DNA of 64,000 nucleotides from Mesorhizobium sp. B2-4-3 (GTDB lineage: Bacteria > Pseudomonadota > Alphaproteobacteria > Rhizobiales > Rhizobiaceae). Position numbers and translations under genes: made by a program. This document shows positions 19,070 through 27,754 of this stretch, in pieces; the first letter of the stretch is position 1, and each line of letters opens with the position of its first letter. Under the pieces are notes generated by a model, which was given only the letters and a program-made list of their open reading frames with translations, made no database searches and was not told where the DNA came from. The stretch is from the NCBI RefSeq assembly GCF_006442815.1, contig NZ_VFVL01000006.1:1-64000 (forward strand), read 5' to 3'.

Positions 19070-19220
19070 CAAAGTTGCCCTTAAGGTCGTTTGGCGCTCT
19101 CACATTCGCGCAAGCGCCAATATGTTCCAGATAGCTCCTCTTCCGGCGCCGAGACAACATACAGGCCTCTCGGACGGCTGAGCATAAGGATTCGAATTCG
19201 CCTCTCGCTGGATACAGCTT

Positions 19221-20057
19221 TCAACGAGCCAGGATGACCGGCAGTCCAGGATCCGCGACCATCGATCTGGTCACGCCGCCGAAAATCCTCTCGCGCAGCC
19301 GGGAATGGCCGTAGGCGCCCATGACCATGAGCTCGGCGCCAGTGTCGACGGCGTGCTGGCGCAGAACGTCGGCGATCGAGTGATTTGAACTCGGCAGTCG
19401 GTCCACCGTTACTTTTACGCCATGACGGGAGAGATAGATCGCCACGTCCGCCCCAGGTTCCGCGCCGTGATGCCGTTCGTCCTCGATCGGATCGACCATG
19501 ACGACCCGCACCTCATCGGCACCTGAAAGAATGTCGAGCGACTCCCGCAAGGCGCGCGACGCTTCCAGGCCGGCGTCCCACGCGACGAGGACGCGTTTCG
19601 GCTTCAACGTCGCAGTCGCCCGTTTGGGGACAAGCAGAAGTGGCCTTCCGGACGAAAACAGCGCGCCCTCGATGACCTTCTCCTTGAGCGTTTGGCTCAT
19701 TAGCAAGTCTGGCCCAAGGACAGTTAGATCGGCGTAACGCGCGCGCCGGCCAATGACCTCATCCGCCCAGGCATGGTCCGGGTAGTCGTCGCTCAGGTCC
19801 GTCGATACGGGGCTCGCCGACAGCATTTCGGAGACGGCCGAATTCCGCTTCCGCAGCATCTCCATTTCGGCCTCTCGCTCCGCGAGCCAAGCCGGCGAAA
19901 CCACCTCGGCATATGCTCCGCCAGAGGGGGGCGCCGCGATCACCAGAACAAGCACCGAGAGATGGGCATTGATTTCTTCGCACAGGCCGGTGGCAAGCTT
20001 CAGATCATCGTCTCCCTGATCGGCCCCTGTAACCGTGAGCAATGTCTTGAATGGCAT
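19221..20057 (-). CDS. Universal stress protein (UspA family)
   Basis: The 278-residue protein holds two UspA-like halves: MPFKTLLTVTGAD at the start and KPKRVLVAWDAGLEASRALR near residue 155. The second half ends in the nucleotide-loop pattern GAYGHSRLRERIFGGVTRS. Proteins of this type support survival under energy or oxygen stress. The ATG at 20057 follows GGAGTTGCC. An FNR-type box at 20156, about 100 bases upstream, suggests induction at low oxygen, like the second Usp at 60915. Confidence 0.92.
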   Translation of the reverse strand: MPFKTLLTVTGADQGDDDLKLATGLCEEINAHLSVLVLVIAAPPSGGAYAEVVSPAWLAEREAEMEMLRKRNSAVSEMLSASPVSTDLSDDYPDHAWADEVIGRRARYADLTVLGPDLLMSQTLKEKVIEGALFSSGRPLLLVPKRATATLKPKRVLVAWDAGLEASRALRESLDILSGADEVRVVMVDPIEDERHHGAEPGADVAIYLSRHGVKVTVDRLPSSNHSIADVLRQHAVDTGAELMVMGAYGHSRLRERIFGGVTRSMVADPGLPVILAR

Positions 20058-20155
20058 GGCGGCAACTCCTTGTCCGGGAAAGTTCACTAAGGAATAGCCG
20101 TAGCCGGGTGGTCGGAAACCGTCCTTGCGCTGAATCAAACCGATCCCTCTCAAGA

Positions 20156-20169
20156 TTGATCCCGGTCAA
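20156..20169. promoter_or_regulatory. FNR/FixK-type box
   Basis: TTGATCCCGGTCAA matches TTGAT-N4-GTCAA. It lies between the minus-strand usp (start 20057) and the plus-strand cytochrome c remnant (start 20223), 54 bases before the latter, and could serve either. Confidence 0.7.
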
Positions 20170-20222
20170 CGTCTGCGCGTGCGACCCGCCTTAGCCTGAT
20201 CCGATGACTGGAGGCGGATCAA

Positions 20223-20611
20223 ATGAGATTCGTGACGACGATGGGTCTCTTGGCGCTGACGCTGAGCGCCGCGGCGGCGCAGCAGATGACCAATGGAGAG
20301 CAGGAATATCTGAACTCCTGCGCCGTCTGCGACGGCAGGGGCGACGGACCAATGGCTGACGTGTTGCGCAAGCGCCCCGCGGATTTGACCACGCTCACGA
20401 AGTGCAATGGCGGGAGTTCCCCTACTGGCGGGTCTACGCGACAATCGACGGCCGCGGCCTTGTGCCCGAGCATGGCGGGCGCGACATGCCGGTCTGGGGC
20501 AATCAGTTCCTGCCTGACGATGTGAAGAAATACGGTCCCTACGGTGGGGAGGCCGTGACCACGGAACGCATTCAGGACCTCGCCGGTTACGTCAATACGC
20601 TTCAGCACTAG
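20223..20611 (+). pseudogene. c-type cytochrome, broken by frameshift and haem-ligand loss
   Basis: The first frame encodes a signal peptide (MRFVTTMGLLALTLSAAAAQ) and a haem region with NSCAVCDGRGDGPMAD, where the expected CxxCH reads CAVCD. After AKCNGG the frame must shift by one base near 20410 (GGCGGGAGTT, one G short) to give FPYWRVYATIDGRGLVPEHG and an end at the TAG 20609-20611. The shifted part contains a Met-bearing MPVWGNQF, as in class I cytochromes. Loss of the haem His plus a frameshift indicates a dead gene, although two sequence errors cannot be excluded. Confidence 0.8.
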
Positions 20612-20657
20612 CAGGCGAGCCGAAGGATAAGGCAACCAAAAGTCAAGGCGGCATGCG

Positions 20658-22217
20658 ATGATCGTTCAGAACCAAGACGTCGTGGTCGACATGCTGAAGG
20701 ACCCCGCCACCTATGGCGAGGCTGCTCCTGTCGACATGATCGAAACCCACATTTCCCGGATATTCCTCGTCGGGCAAAGCGCTTTCAAAATGAAGCGGGC
20801 GGTCAAGCTGCCCTATGTCGATTTTTCGACGCCGGAGTTGCGGCTCGCCGCGTGCGAAAAGGAGGTGGAGTTGAACTCCAGAACCGCGCCCGGTCTCTAT
20901 CTCGATGTCCACCGCATCACGCGCGCGGGAGATCGGCTTGCCCTGGATGGGTCGGGGGAACTGGTTGACGCCGTCATAGAGATGGTTCGCTTCGATCAGT
21001 CGAAGCTTCTGGATCGCATGGCTGCCGCGGGGAAGTTGACACCCGCGCTGATGACGGGCGTGGCGCGCATGATTGCGCAATACCACCGCAGCGCCGACGT
21101 GATCCATGCCGGCGGCGGATCGGCGAACATCGGCGGTGTGCTTAAAATCAATTCGGCCGGATTTGCGACAAGCCACGTGTTCGATGGAAAGGAGATCGAA
21201 AAGCTCAACGCGGCGTTTCGCGCCGCCCTCGCCAGCCATGCCGGCCTGCTTGACCGGCGCGCGGCGGCAGGCCGGGTCCGCCGCTGCCATGGCGACCTGC
21301 ATCTGCGCAACATCTGCGTCTTCGATGGCGAGCCTCGCCTGTTCGATTGCATCGAGTTCAACGATCAGATCGCCACCGTCGATGTTCTTTACGATCTCGC
21401 ATTCCTGCTGATGGACCTGTGGCATCGCGGTTTTCCGGAGTTCGCCAATCTGGTGATGAATCGCTATCTCGACGACGCCGACGACGAGGACGGCTTCATC
21501 CTGCTGCCCTTCTTCATGGCGGTGCGGGCGGCGGTGCGCGCTCACGTGACGGCGACGCAGATCGAGGAGGGCAGCCGGGACTCGACAAAGCTGGTCGCCG
21601 AAGCGCGAACTTATTTCCGACTCGCGCACGTCCTGCTTGTCGAAACGCCGCCTCGGCTCGTCGCGATCGGTGGTCTGAGCGGCTCGGGCAAGACGACCGT
21701 CGCCGAAGCGCTTGCTGCTCAGATCGGTGCGCCGCCCGGCGCCCGCATCGTCGAAAGTGACCGCATCCGCAAGGCCATGCATGGCGTGGCTGCCGAAACG
21801 CGGCTGCCGGACAAGGCCTATCGGCCGGGCGTATCGGAACGCGTCTATCGCCAGATCGCCTGGCGTTCGGAACTGATCCTAGCCGAAGGAGGCGCCGTGG
21901 TCGCCGACGCCGTATTCGACAGACCGGAGGATCGCGAAAGGATCGAGCGCGCCGCGAGTAAGACAAACGTCCCGTTTGCAGGATTTTGGCTCGTCGCCGA
22001 TCCGTCGGTGCTTTGGCGTCGGGTCAGTGAACGCACGGGTGGCCCCTCCGATGCCACGGTCGACATCCTGTCGCGGCAATTGCAGCGCGATGACGGGCCA
22101 TTGACCTGGCGCAAGATCGATGCGGACCGCAAGATAGGAGAAATCGCCGCCGAGATGGTGACCTTCGTCGAGGGCGCTCCTTCATCTCCAGCCAGCCTCA
22201 GGAAGACGGGATCATAG
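20658..22217 (+). CDS. Fused phosphotransferase-like / P-loop kinase-like protein
   Basis: The 519-residue protein joins two parts. Residues 1-330 resemble aminoglycoside phosphotransferase-like kinases, with the catalytic-loop motif CHGDLHLRNICVF and the metal motif LFDCIEFND. Residues about 335-510 are a P-loop domain starting AIGGLSGSGKTTVAEALAAQ, like a small-molecule kinase. The fusion is a known bacterial family whose substrate is unknown. It follows the cytochrome c remnant on the same strand, inside the low-oxygen block. The start at 20658 follows AAGGCGG. Confidence 0.88.
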   Translation: MIVQNQDVVVDMLKDPATYGEAAPVDMIETHISRIFLVGQSAFKMKRAVKLPYVDFSTPELRLAACEKEVELNSRTAPGLYLDVHRITRAGDRLALDGSGELVDAVIEMVRFDQSKLLDRMAAAGKLTPALMTGVARMIAQYHRSADVIHAGGGSANIGGVLKINSAGFATSHVFDGKEIEKLNAAFRAALASHAGLLDRRAAAGRVRRCHGDLHLRNICVFDGEPRLFDCIEFNDQIATVDVLYDLAFLLMDLWHRGFPEFANLVMNRYLDDADDEDGFILLPFFMAVRAAVRAHVTATQIEEGSRDSTKLVAEARTYFRLAHVLLVETPPRLVAIGGLSGSGKTTVAEALAAQIGAPPGARIVESDRIRKAMHGVAAETRLPDKAYRPGVSERVYRQIAWRSELILAEGGAVVADAVFDRPEDRERIERAASKTNVPFAGFWLVADPSVLWRRVSERTGGPSDATVDILSRQLQRDDGPLTWRKIDADRKIGEIAAEMVTFVEGAPSSPASLRKTGS

Positions 22218-22230
22218 AGCCGACCGCGGC

Positions 22231-22395
22231 TTAACCGAGTTCCAGCGTCGCCACCGTCAGGCCGGGCTCGCTGGGGTGATGCGCAAGCGAGAAGCCAAAT
22301 TCCCGGCACATTGTGAGCATCTTGCGATTTTCGTTGAGAATCATGCCCTCGATCCGGCTGACGCGTTCAGCCGGATCGTCATCCCGGAAGACTCC
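22231..22395 (-). pseudogene. C-terminal remnant of a GNAT acetyltransferase
   Basis: On the minus strand a short frame reads DDPAERVSRIEGMILNENRK, then MLTMCREFGFSLAHHPSEPG, ending LTVATLELG and TAA at 22231-22233. This is the familiar last helix and strand of the GNAT fold, as in acetyltransferase tails of the Pat type. No start or upstream domain is present, and the frame breaks above 22395. It is a fragment with no likely product. Confidence 0.6.
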
Positions 22396-22531
22396 TTGCC
22401 GCCACATTCACCGAAGGCGCCGAGCATTCATTGCGCTGGATCAAAGCGTCGCCGATCGCCTTGCGGTTAGCTAAAGCGACGCTGCCACCAAGCCGCTCAT
22501 CTGGTGAAGTCGTCCGTCGAAGGAGAATCCA

Positions 22532-22918
22532 ATGAGTTATTATTTCAGCAAAAGCCTCGACATGCCCTTCGCCGCGGCGATCGAACATGTCACCAAGAAG
22601 CTTGCCGGCAAGGGCTTCGGTATCCTGACGCGGATCGATGTCCAGCATACGATGAAGGTCAAGCTGGGCATCGACTTCAAGCCCTACATGATCCTCGGCG
22701 CCTGCAATCCGCATTTCGCGTGGCGCGCGCTCCAGGCCGAGGACAAGATCGGCGCGATGCTGCCTTGCAACGTGATCGTGACCGAGATCTCGCCGGGCAA
22801 GGTCGAGATTGCCGCAGTCGATCCGGCAGCGGCGATGGGAGCCATCGAAAATCCGGCACTTGCCGCAACAGCAAAGGATGTCCGGTTGTTGCTGCAGGAA
22901 TTGATCAGCGAAATTTGA
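22532..22918 (+). CDS. DUF302 domain protein
   Basis: The 128-residue protein is a single DUF302 domain: MSYYFSKSLDMPFAAAIEHV, then TRIDVQHTMKVKLGIDFKPY and GACNPHFAWRALQAEDKIGA. The family is soluble and of unknown function, often near metal or redox genes. A strong AAGGAGAATCC ribosome site precedes the ATG. The stop overlaps the ATPase start (TGATG), so the two are coupled, which hints at a joint role in metal handling. Confidence 0.9.
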   Translation: MSYYFSKSLDMPFAAAIEHVTKKLAGKGFGILTRIDVQHTMKVKLGIDFKPYMILGACNPHFAWRALQAEDKIGAMLPCNVIVTEISPGKVEIAAVDPAAAMGAIENPALAATAKDVRLLLQELISEI

Positions 22919-24798
22919 TGGCTGACGTCATGGAGGAGTCCGCACTGCGGCGCGCGCTGCTGGTCGTCGCCATAACGGGCCTGGCACTTGGGTTGGGCGT
23001 GTGGCAGAGCGGCACTGGTCCCCTCTCGCCTGAGACAATCTGGACCGCGGCAACCCTGCCCGTCGTCGTCACACTCGCCATCTCCATCTTGCGGGACTTC
23101 TGGATCGGTCGGATCGGCGTCGACGCGATCGCGCTGGTTTCGATGTCGGCGGCGCTGCTGCTGGGGCAGGCCCTGGCGGCGGTGGTTGTCGCCATCATGT
23201 ATGCCGGCGGCACGGTGCTGGAAGACTTTGCGCGCGGCAGGGCGGAACACAGTCTGAGAGCGCTGACCGATAGGGCGCCGCGCCTGGCGCATCGTAAATC
23301 CGCTCAGGGGAGCGAGACGGTTCCGATCGAGCAAGTAGCGGTTGGCGACGAGCTTCTGGTGCGCGCCGGCGAGTTGCTGCCAGTCGACGGAATCCTGCTC
23401 GACGCTTCGGCCGTGTTGGATGAATCGGCCGTCACCGGCGAGCCCCTGCCGGAGCGTCGTGGCACCGGCGACGCATTGCGCAGCGGCACAGTCAATGCCG
23501 GCGAAGCCTTTGTCATGCGGGCCTCGGCTATCGCCGGCAACAGCACTTACGCCGCCATCGTGCGCATGGTCGCAGCCGCGCAAACGGCCAAAGCGCCCTT
23601 CATACGCATCGCCGATCGTTTTGCCCTGCTCCTGCTTCCGGCCACGCTGCTGGTCGCCGGCATCGCCTGGTATCTTACCGACGATCCGATCCGCGCCCTC
23701 GCCGTTCTGGTGGTCGCTACGCCCTGTCCGCTGATCCTCGCGGCGCCCGTTGCGTTCATCGGCGGCGTGTCGCGCGCCGCCCGCGCCGGCATTCTTATGA
23801 AAGGCAGCGCGGCGCTGGAGGCGCTCGCTCAGATACGCACCGCAATCTTCGACAAGACCGGGACCTTGACGCTCGGCGGCGCCGAACTGATCGAGATCGA
23901 CGTCGCTTCAGGCCAGCAAGCCGATGAACTGCTGCGGCTGCTGGCCTCGCTCGAACAGGCCTCCCACCATGTCCTTGCGGATTCGATCGTCCGCATCGCG
24001 CGCCATGGAAAGCTGACGCTTTCCCAACCTTGTGATGTCCGCGAGCATCGTGGAGAAGGCCTCAAGGGTCTGGTGGACGGGATATCGGTGGCCGCCGGGT
24101 CGAGGCCACTCGTTCTTGGGGATGGGCCGCTGCCAGGATGGGCGGAAAGTGGAGAAAAACGGCACCACAGCTCGCAAGTGCTGAGGGTATTCGTGACTTT
24201 GGACGGCCGACTTGCCGGTGTCTTCACATTCGGAGACGCCATACGCGAGGATGCTGTCGAAACGGTCGGCGCTCTGCGTTCGGCAGGTGTCAGGCGGATC
24301 GTCATGCTCACCGGCGACGATGGCGCGGCCGCCGAAAAGATTTCCGCCTCGCTCAAACTCGACGCCGTGTTTGCCGATGCCACGCCGGCGGACAAGGTCG
24401 GAACGGTCGAGGCCGAGAAGGCGACGGCGCCGACGATGATGGTCGGCGACGGCATCAACGACGCCCCTGCCCTCGCTGCGGCGACCGTCGGCGTCGCGCT
24501 GGGAGCTCGAGGCGGGACGGCTTCATCGGAAGCCGCCGATGTTGTCGTGCTGACCGATAGCCTGCAGCCAGTCGCTGAAGCATTGCGGATCGCAAGGCGC
24601 ACGCGTGGCATCGCCCTGCAGAGCATCATCGTCGGACTGGCGCTTTCGGGCGCCGCGATGATTGCGGCCGCCACGGGGCACCTGACGCCAGTGGCAGGCG
24701 CATTGCTTCAGGAGGGGATAGATGTCGCCGTTATCCTCAATGCGCTGCGTGCGCTTGGCGAGGGGCGTTTGGGACACAATCGGAACCAGGAGAACTGA
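22918..24798 (+). CDS. Heavy-metal P-type ATPase with TPCP motif (P1B-5-like)
   Basis: The 626-residue protein has the E1-E2 ATPase order: an actuator-domain TGEPLPERRGTGD region, the membrane motif TPCP (268-271), phosphorylation site D312 in DKTGTLTLGG, and the hinge MVGDGINDAPAL. TPCP, in place of CPC or SPC, is typical of the P1B-5 group. The rhizobial Nia protein, an Ni/Fe exporter tied to nodules, belongs to that group. No N-terminal metal-binding domain and no C-terminal haemerythrin domain is present, so the metal is uncertain. It is coupled to DUF302 upstream and followed by trxC. Confidence 0.85.
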   Translation: MADVMEESALRRALLVVAITGLALGLGVWQSGTGPLSPETIWTAATLPVVVTLAISILRDFWIGRIGVDAIALVSMSAALLLGQALAAVVVAIMYAGGTVLEDFARGRAEHSLRALTDRAPRLAHRKSAQGSETVPIEQVAVGDELLVRAGELLPVDGILLDASAVLDESAVTGEPLPERRGTGDALRSGTVNAGEAFVMRASAIAGNSTYAAIVRMVAAAQTAKAPFIRIADRFALLLLPATLLVAGIAWYLTDDPIRALAVLVVATPCPLILAAPVAFIGGVSRAARAGILMKGSAALEALAQIRTAIFDKTGTLTLGGAELIEIDVASGQQADELLRLLASLEQASHHVLADSIVRIARHGKLTLSQPCDVREHRGEGLKGLVDGISVAAGSRPLVLGDGPLPGWAESGEKRHHSSQVLRVFVTLDGRLAGVFTFGDAIREDAVETVGALRSAGVRRIVMLTGDDGAAAEKISASLKLDAVFADATPADKVGTVEAEKATAPTMMVGDGINDAPALAAATVGVALGARGGTASSEAADVVVLTDSLQPVAEALRIARRTRGIALQSIIVGLALSGAAMIAAATGHLTPVAGALLQEGIDVAVILNALRALGEGRLGHNRNQEN

Positions 24799-24804
24799 AA
24801 GGTC

Positions 24805-25254
24805 ATGACGCAGGATAATCTGGTGGTTTGCACCAAATGCGGCGTGGTCAATCGCCTGCCGCTCAGCCGCGACAGCGCCGACGCCAAGTGCGGAAAGTGC
24901 GGCGCCCTGCTGTTCTCGGGGCTTCCGCAGGACATCGACGCGGCAAGCTTCGATCGCCAGGTCGGGCGCGGCAGCCTGCCCGTCCTCGTCGACGTCTGGG
25001 CTCCCTGGTGCGGTCCCTGCAAGATGATGGCGCCGGCCTATGAGGCGGCCGCCAAAGCCCTTGAGCCTCACATTCGGCTGGTCAAGCTGAACTCCGACAA
25101 GGAGCAGGCCATCGCGGCGAGGCTGGCTGTTCGCGGCATCCCCACCATGATCCTCTTTCACCACCAGCATGAGATTGCCCGTATCTCGGGCGCGATGAGC
25201 ACCAGCCAGATCGTCAATTGGGTTCGCAACCACGTTCCGACTGGCGGCAACTGA
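24805..25254 (+). CDS. trxC: Thioredoxin 2 (TrxC)
   Basis: The 149-residue protein has the TrxC layout: an N-terminal zinc site (C9, C12, C29, C32) followed by a thioredoxin fold with the active site WCGPC (C69 and C72) and the cis-proline in RGIPTMILF. TrxC reduces protein disulfides and resists oxidative stress in the cytoplasm. The gene lies six bases after the P1B ATPase, so it is probably co-transcribed and could supply thiols to metal proteins, an inference. Confidence 0.94.
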   Translation: MTQDNLVVCTKCGVVNRLPLSRDSADAKCGKCGALLFSGLPQDIDAASFDRQVGRGSLPVLVDVWAPWCGPCKMMAPAYEAAAKALEPHIRLVKLNSDKEQAIAARLAVRGIPTMILFHHQHEIARISGAMSTSQIVNWVRNHVPTGGN

Positions 25255-25280
25255 GCTCCAACCAGCAACCGAGGTTCCGT

Positions 25281-25294
25281 TTGATCCTGATCAA
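25281..25294. promoter_or_regulatory. FNR/FixK-type box
   Basis: TTGATCCTGATCAA is a perfect palindrome matching TTGAT-N4-ATCAA. It stands 50 bases before the ATG at 25344 and so probably controls that gene and perhaps the downstream reductase. Confidence 0.8.
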
Positions 25295-25343
25295 GGTGGC
25301 GTCCAGGCACGCCACGATAGGAATTGTCTGAAAGGAGAATGCC

Positions 25344-25730
25344 ATGACCGCTTTGCAGGATCTCACCCCGAACTTCAGGACCATTCGCCTGCTTCTGGCT
25401 CGCGAACAGAGCCATCCGGAGGGCGACCGCGAGGAAGGTTACGACGTGCTGGCGCCGCTCACCGATGAGGGACGGTTGAATGCGGAGGAATGGAAATCGC
25501 ACAAGGGTTTCTGTCGCGTCCGTCGTTTCCGTACCGGGGAAGACGATCTCATCGGCCGTTTGCGCCGCAAACCTGGCGGGCAATGGTATTTTGACTATGC
25601 CGAGGGTGATCGTGACGACGAGGTCGGCTTCCATCTCGGCGAGGAACGCTTCGTGACAGGAGAGTACGTCTCGATCACCCGCAACGGAGCCATGCACACT
25701 TACCAGGTCGCCCGCGTGGAACGGCCATAG
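25344..25730 (+). CDS. Conserved hypothetical protein (128 aa) of the low-oxygen block
   Basis: The protein starts MTALQDLTPNFRTIRLLLAR after AAAGGAGAATGCC. Its body has a glutamate-rich LTDEGRLNAEEWKSHKGF, then RRFRTGEDDLIGRLRRKPGG and FHLGEERFVTGEYVSI, and looks like a small beta-rich soluble fold. I do not recognise a named domain. The FNR-type box 50 bases upstream makes it part of the low-oxygen set. The flavodoxin-like reductase follows after 19 bases. Confidence 0.75.
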   Translation: MTALQDLTPNFRTIRLLLAREQSHPEGDREEGYDVLAPLTDEGRLNAEEWKSHKGFCRVRRFRTGEDDLIGRLRRKPGGQWYFDYAEGDRDDEVGFHLGEERFVTGEYVSITRNGAMHTYQVARVERP

Positions 25731-25749
25731 CTCGGTTGGTAGGAAACAA

Positions 25750-26343
25750 GTGGTGCCTCGCCGTATCCTCATTGTCATCGGCCACCCCGATCCGTCCCCG
25801 GAGCGGCTCTGCCGCGCCTTGGCCTCCGCATACGCCGGCGGCGCTGAACGCGCTGGCCATATCGTGCGCAAGATCGATCTGGCCTTGCTGGACATTCCGC
25901 TGCTTCGGACAATGCAGGAGTTCGAGCATGGAGCGATCCCCGACAGTCTCAAGGAAGCTGCTGAGGCGGTCGTCTGGGCGGAGCATTTCGTCTTTGTCTT
26001 CCCGCTTTGGCTGGGCACAGTGCCGGCCATGCTGAAGGCTTTCCTCGAGCAGGTGATGCGACCGGGAACGGCGTTCGCCTACCCCGCCAAAGGCGAAGGT
26101 TTCGCCAAATCCCTGCTGCGCGGCCGCTCGGCCCGGTTGGTCGTGACGATGGGAATGCCCACGACCGTCTACCGGATCTGGTTCCTCAGCCACGGGATAG
26201 CCGGCATGCGCCGCGGCATTCTCAACTTTGTCGGCATCAGGCCGGTGAAGGAGACCTTGTTCGGTGCGATCGCGAACGCCAGCGAGGCGAAACGGGCGGG
26301 TTGGCTCAAACAGATGCAACAGCTGGGCGAACGCGCGATCTAG
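25750..26343 (+). CDS. Flavodoxin-like NAD(P)H oxidoreductase
   Basis: The 197-residue protein has the flavodoxin-like reductase fold: RILIVIGHPDPSPERLCRAL (FMN phosphate loop), then FVFVFPLWLGTVPAMLKAFL and a YPAKGEGFAK loop. Related proteins are quinone reductases of the KefF/MdaB group. The GTG at 25750 (or 25753) follows AGGAAACAA. It is probably in the transcription unit of the 25344 gene and would shuttle electrons from NAD(P)H to quinones or similar acceptors. Substrate unknown. Confidence 0.85.
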   Translation: MVPRRILIVIGHPDPSPERLCRALASAYAGGAERAGHIVRKIDLALLDIPLLRTMQEFEHGAIPDSLKEAAEAVVWAEHFVFVFPLWLGTVPAMLKAFLEQVMRPGTAFAYPAKGEGFAKSLLRGRSARLVVTMGMPTTVYRIWFLSHGIAGMRRGILNFVGIRPVKETLFGAIANASEAKRAGWLKQMQQLGERAI

Positions 26344-26364
26344 CTCATCTAGTCTGCCGGGACG

Positions 26365-27318
26365 TCATGGCCGCAGGACCGCGGCTCCGCTCAGCCTGCC
26401 CATCCGCAAATCGTCCAGCGCCTGGTCGGCCTGCTCAAGCGGATAGACCTTTGTGTGCGTGCGCACCCGAGCGCGGTTCGCTATCGGAAAGAACTCCTCC
26501 GCATCACGGCGGGTAAGATTGGCGACTGACACCAACTCTCTTTCTTCCCAGAGAAGTCGGTAGCGCATCGACGGGATGTCGCTCATATGGATACCGCCGC
26601 AAACCACGCGGCCGCCTTTGCGTACAGCCTGCAACGCCGCTGGCACCAGGTCGCCGACCGGGGCGAAAATGATCGCCGCGTCGAGCTCGGCGACGGGGCG
26701 TTCGTCGGAAGATCCTGCCCAGACAACGCCCAACGATTGCGCGAATTTTTGTGCCTGAGCATCGCTAGGCCGCGTGAAGGCGAAGATTTGACGTCCCTGC
26801 CAGACCGCTACTTGCGTGACGATATGCGCGGCAGCGCCGAAGCCGTAGATGCCCAGTCGGCGGCCGTCGCCGGCCTTCTTGAGGCAGCGCCAGCCGATCA
26901 GTCCCGCGCACAGGAGCGGCGCCAGCGACACCGGATCCGCGGCGGCATCGAGCTCGAAAGCGAAATGCTCGTCGGCAACCACATGACTCGCGAAGCCGCC
27001 GTCGCGCGTGTAGCCGGTGAAGAGCGGCTGGTCGCAGAGGTTTTCGGCACCGGACATGCAACAGGGACAGTGGCCGCATGTGTGTCCGAGCCAAGGGACG
27101 CCCACCCTCTGCCCAAGCAGGGACCGCGACACGCCCGCTCCGACCAGATCGACGATGCCGACGATTTCATGACCCGGCACGAGCGGCAGCTTTGGCTGCG
27201 GCAGGTCGCCGTCCACGACATGCAGATCCGTGCGGCAGACTGCGCATGCCTCCACCTTGAGCCTGATCTCGCCCGCTCCCGGCAAGGGATCCGGGTGATC
27301 GACAGGGTTCAAGGCCAT
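26365..27318 (-). CDS. Zinc-dependent alcohol dehydrogenase family protein, start frameshifted
   Basis: The protein, 317 residues from ATG 27318, has the zinc-enzyme elements: CAVCRTDLHVVDGD, PGHEIVGIV, the structural-zinc cysteines in HTCGHCPCCMSGAENLC, and a nucleotide fold with IYGFGAAAHI. Family members normally begin about 10 residues earlier (MKAMVLEKPG). That stretch exists at 27349 on the same strand but in another frame, because of one extra C in the run at 27322-27325. So either the gene is broken or its start is shifted to MALNPVDHPDP, losing the first strand. Activity is uncertain. Confidence 0.8.
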   Translation of the reverse strand: MALNPVDHPDPLPGAGEIRLKVEACAVCRTDLHVVDGDLPQPKLPLVPGHEIVGIVDLVGAGVSRSLLGQRVGVPWLGHTCGHCPCCMSGAENLCDQPLFTGYTRDGGFASHVVADEHFAFELDAAADPVSLAPLLCAGLIGWRCLKKAGDGRRLGIYGFGAAAHIVTQVAVWQGRQIFAFTRPSDAQAQKFAQSLGVVWAGSSDERPVAELDAAIIFAPVGDLVPAALQAVRKGGRVVCGGIHMSDIPSMRYRLLWEERELVSVANLTRRDAEEFFPIANRARVRTHTKVYPLEQADQALDDLRMGRLSGAAVLRP

Positions 27319-27441
27319 GCCGGGGCTTTTCCAGCACCATTGCCTTCATCACGCTTCCCCGGTTTTCTCGGAAGATCGACCGGAACAGACCGGCTTCCAC
27401 TCGGCAACGGGAATGGAAACGCGCCGGTCCGGCATCCGTTC

Positions 27442-27615
27442 CTAGCGCGAGTGCCTGACCTTGACCGGGTGTGGCCGTGCATGACGGCCAAGACCGTAGT
27501 CCACCGAAGCGTCGTTGCGCTTCCCCGCGGAAGGCATTGCGAGATAAAGGCCTGCTGCGGCAAGGTAGGCGAGGCCAAGTATCCCAGCCCAGATTTCGAT
27601 CATGTCGGAAGTCAT
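27442..27615 (-). CDS. Small single-span membrane protein
   Basis: From ATG 27615 the 57-residue protein reads MTSDMIEIWAGILGLAYLAA then AGLYLAMPS, one membrane helix with a basic, histidine-rich tail (GLGRHARPHPVKVRHSR). The ribosome site is weak, but an FNR-type box at 27680 lies 65 bases upstream, a typical promoter distance. No family is recognised. It may be co-transcribed with the alcohol dehydrogenase downstream. Moderate confidence that it is a gene. Confidence 0.5.
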   Translation of the reverse strand: MTSDMIEIWAGILGLAYLAAAGLYLAMPSAGKRNDASVDYGLGRHARPHPVKVRHSR

Positions 27616-27679
27616 GTTCAGACACCCTAGGTTTATGATTGGTTCGGCCGAATGATCGCCGAGCCAATTCATCCGGGCC

Positions 27680-27693
27680 TTGATCGCGGTCAA
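27680..27693. promoter_or_regulatory. FNR/FixK-type box
   Basis: TTGATCGCGGTCAA fits TTGAT-N4-GTCAA. It lies 65 bases upstream of the small membrane protein gene (start 27615, minus strand) and is well placed to drive it and the dehydrogenase. Confidence 0.7.
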
Positions 27694-27754
27694 TCGCATA
27701 GAGCGAAAGCCTCGCCCGTGAGACCTGCTCGATCTAATGATTTCGGGACGGCCC

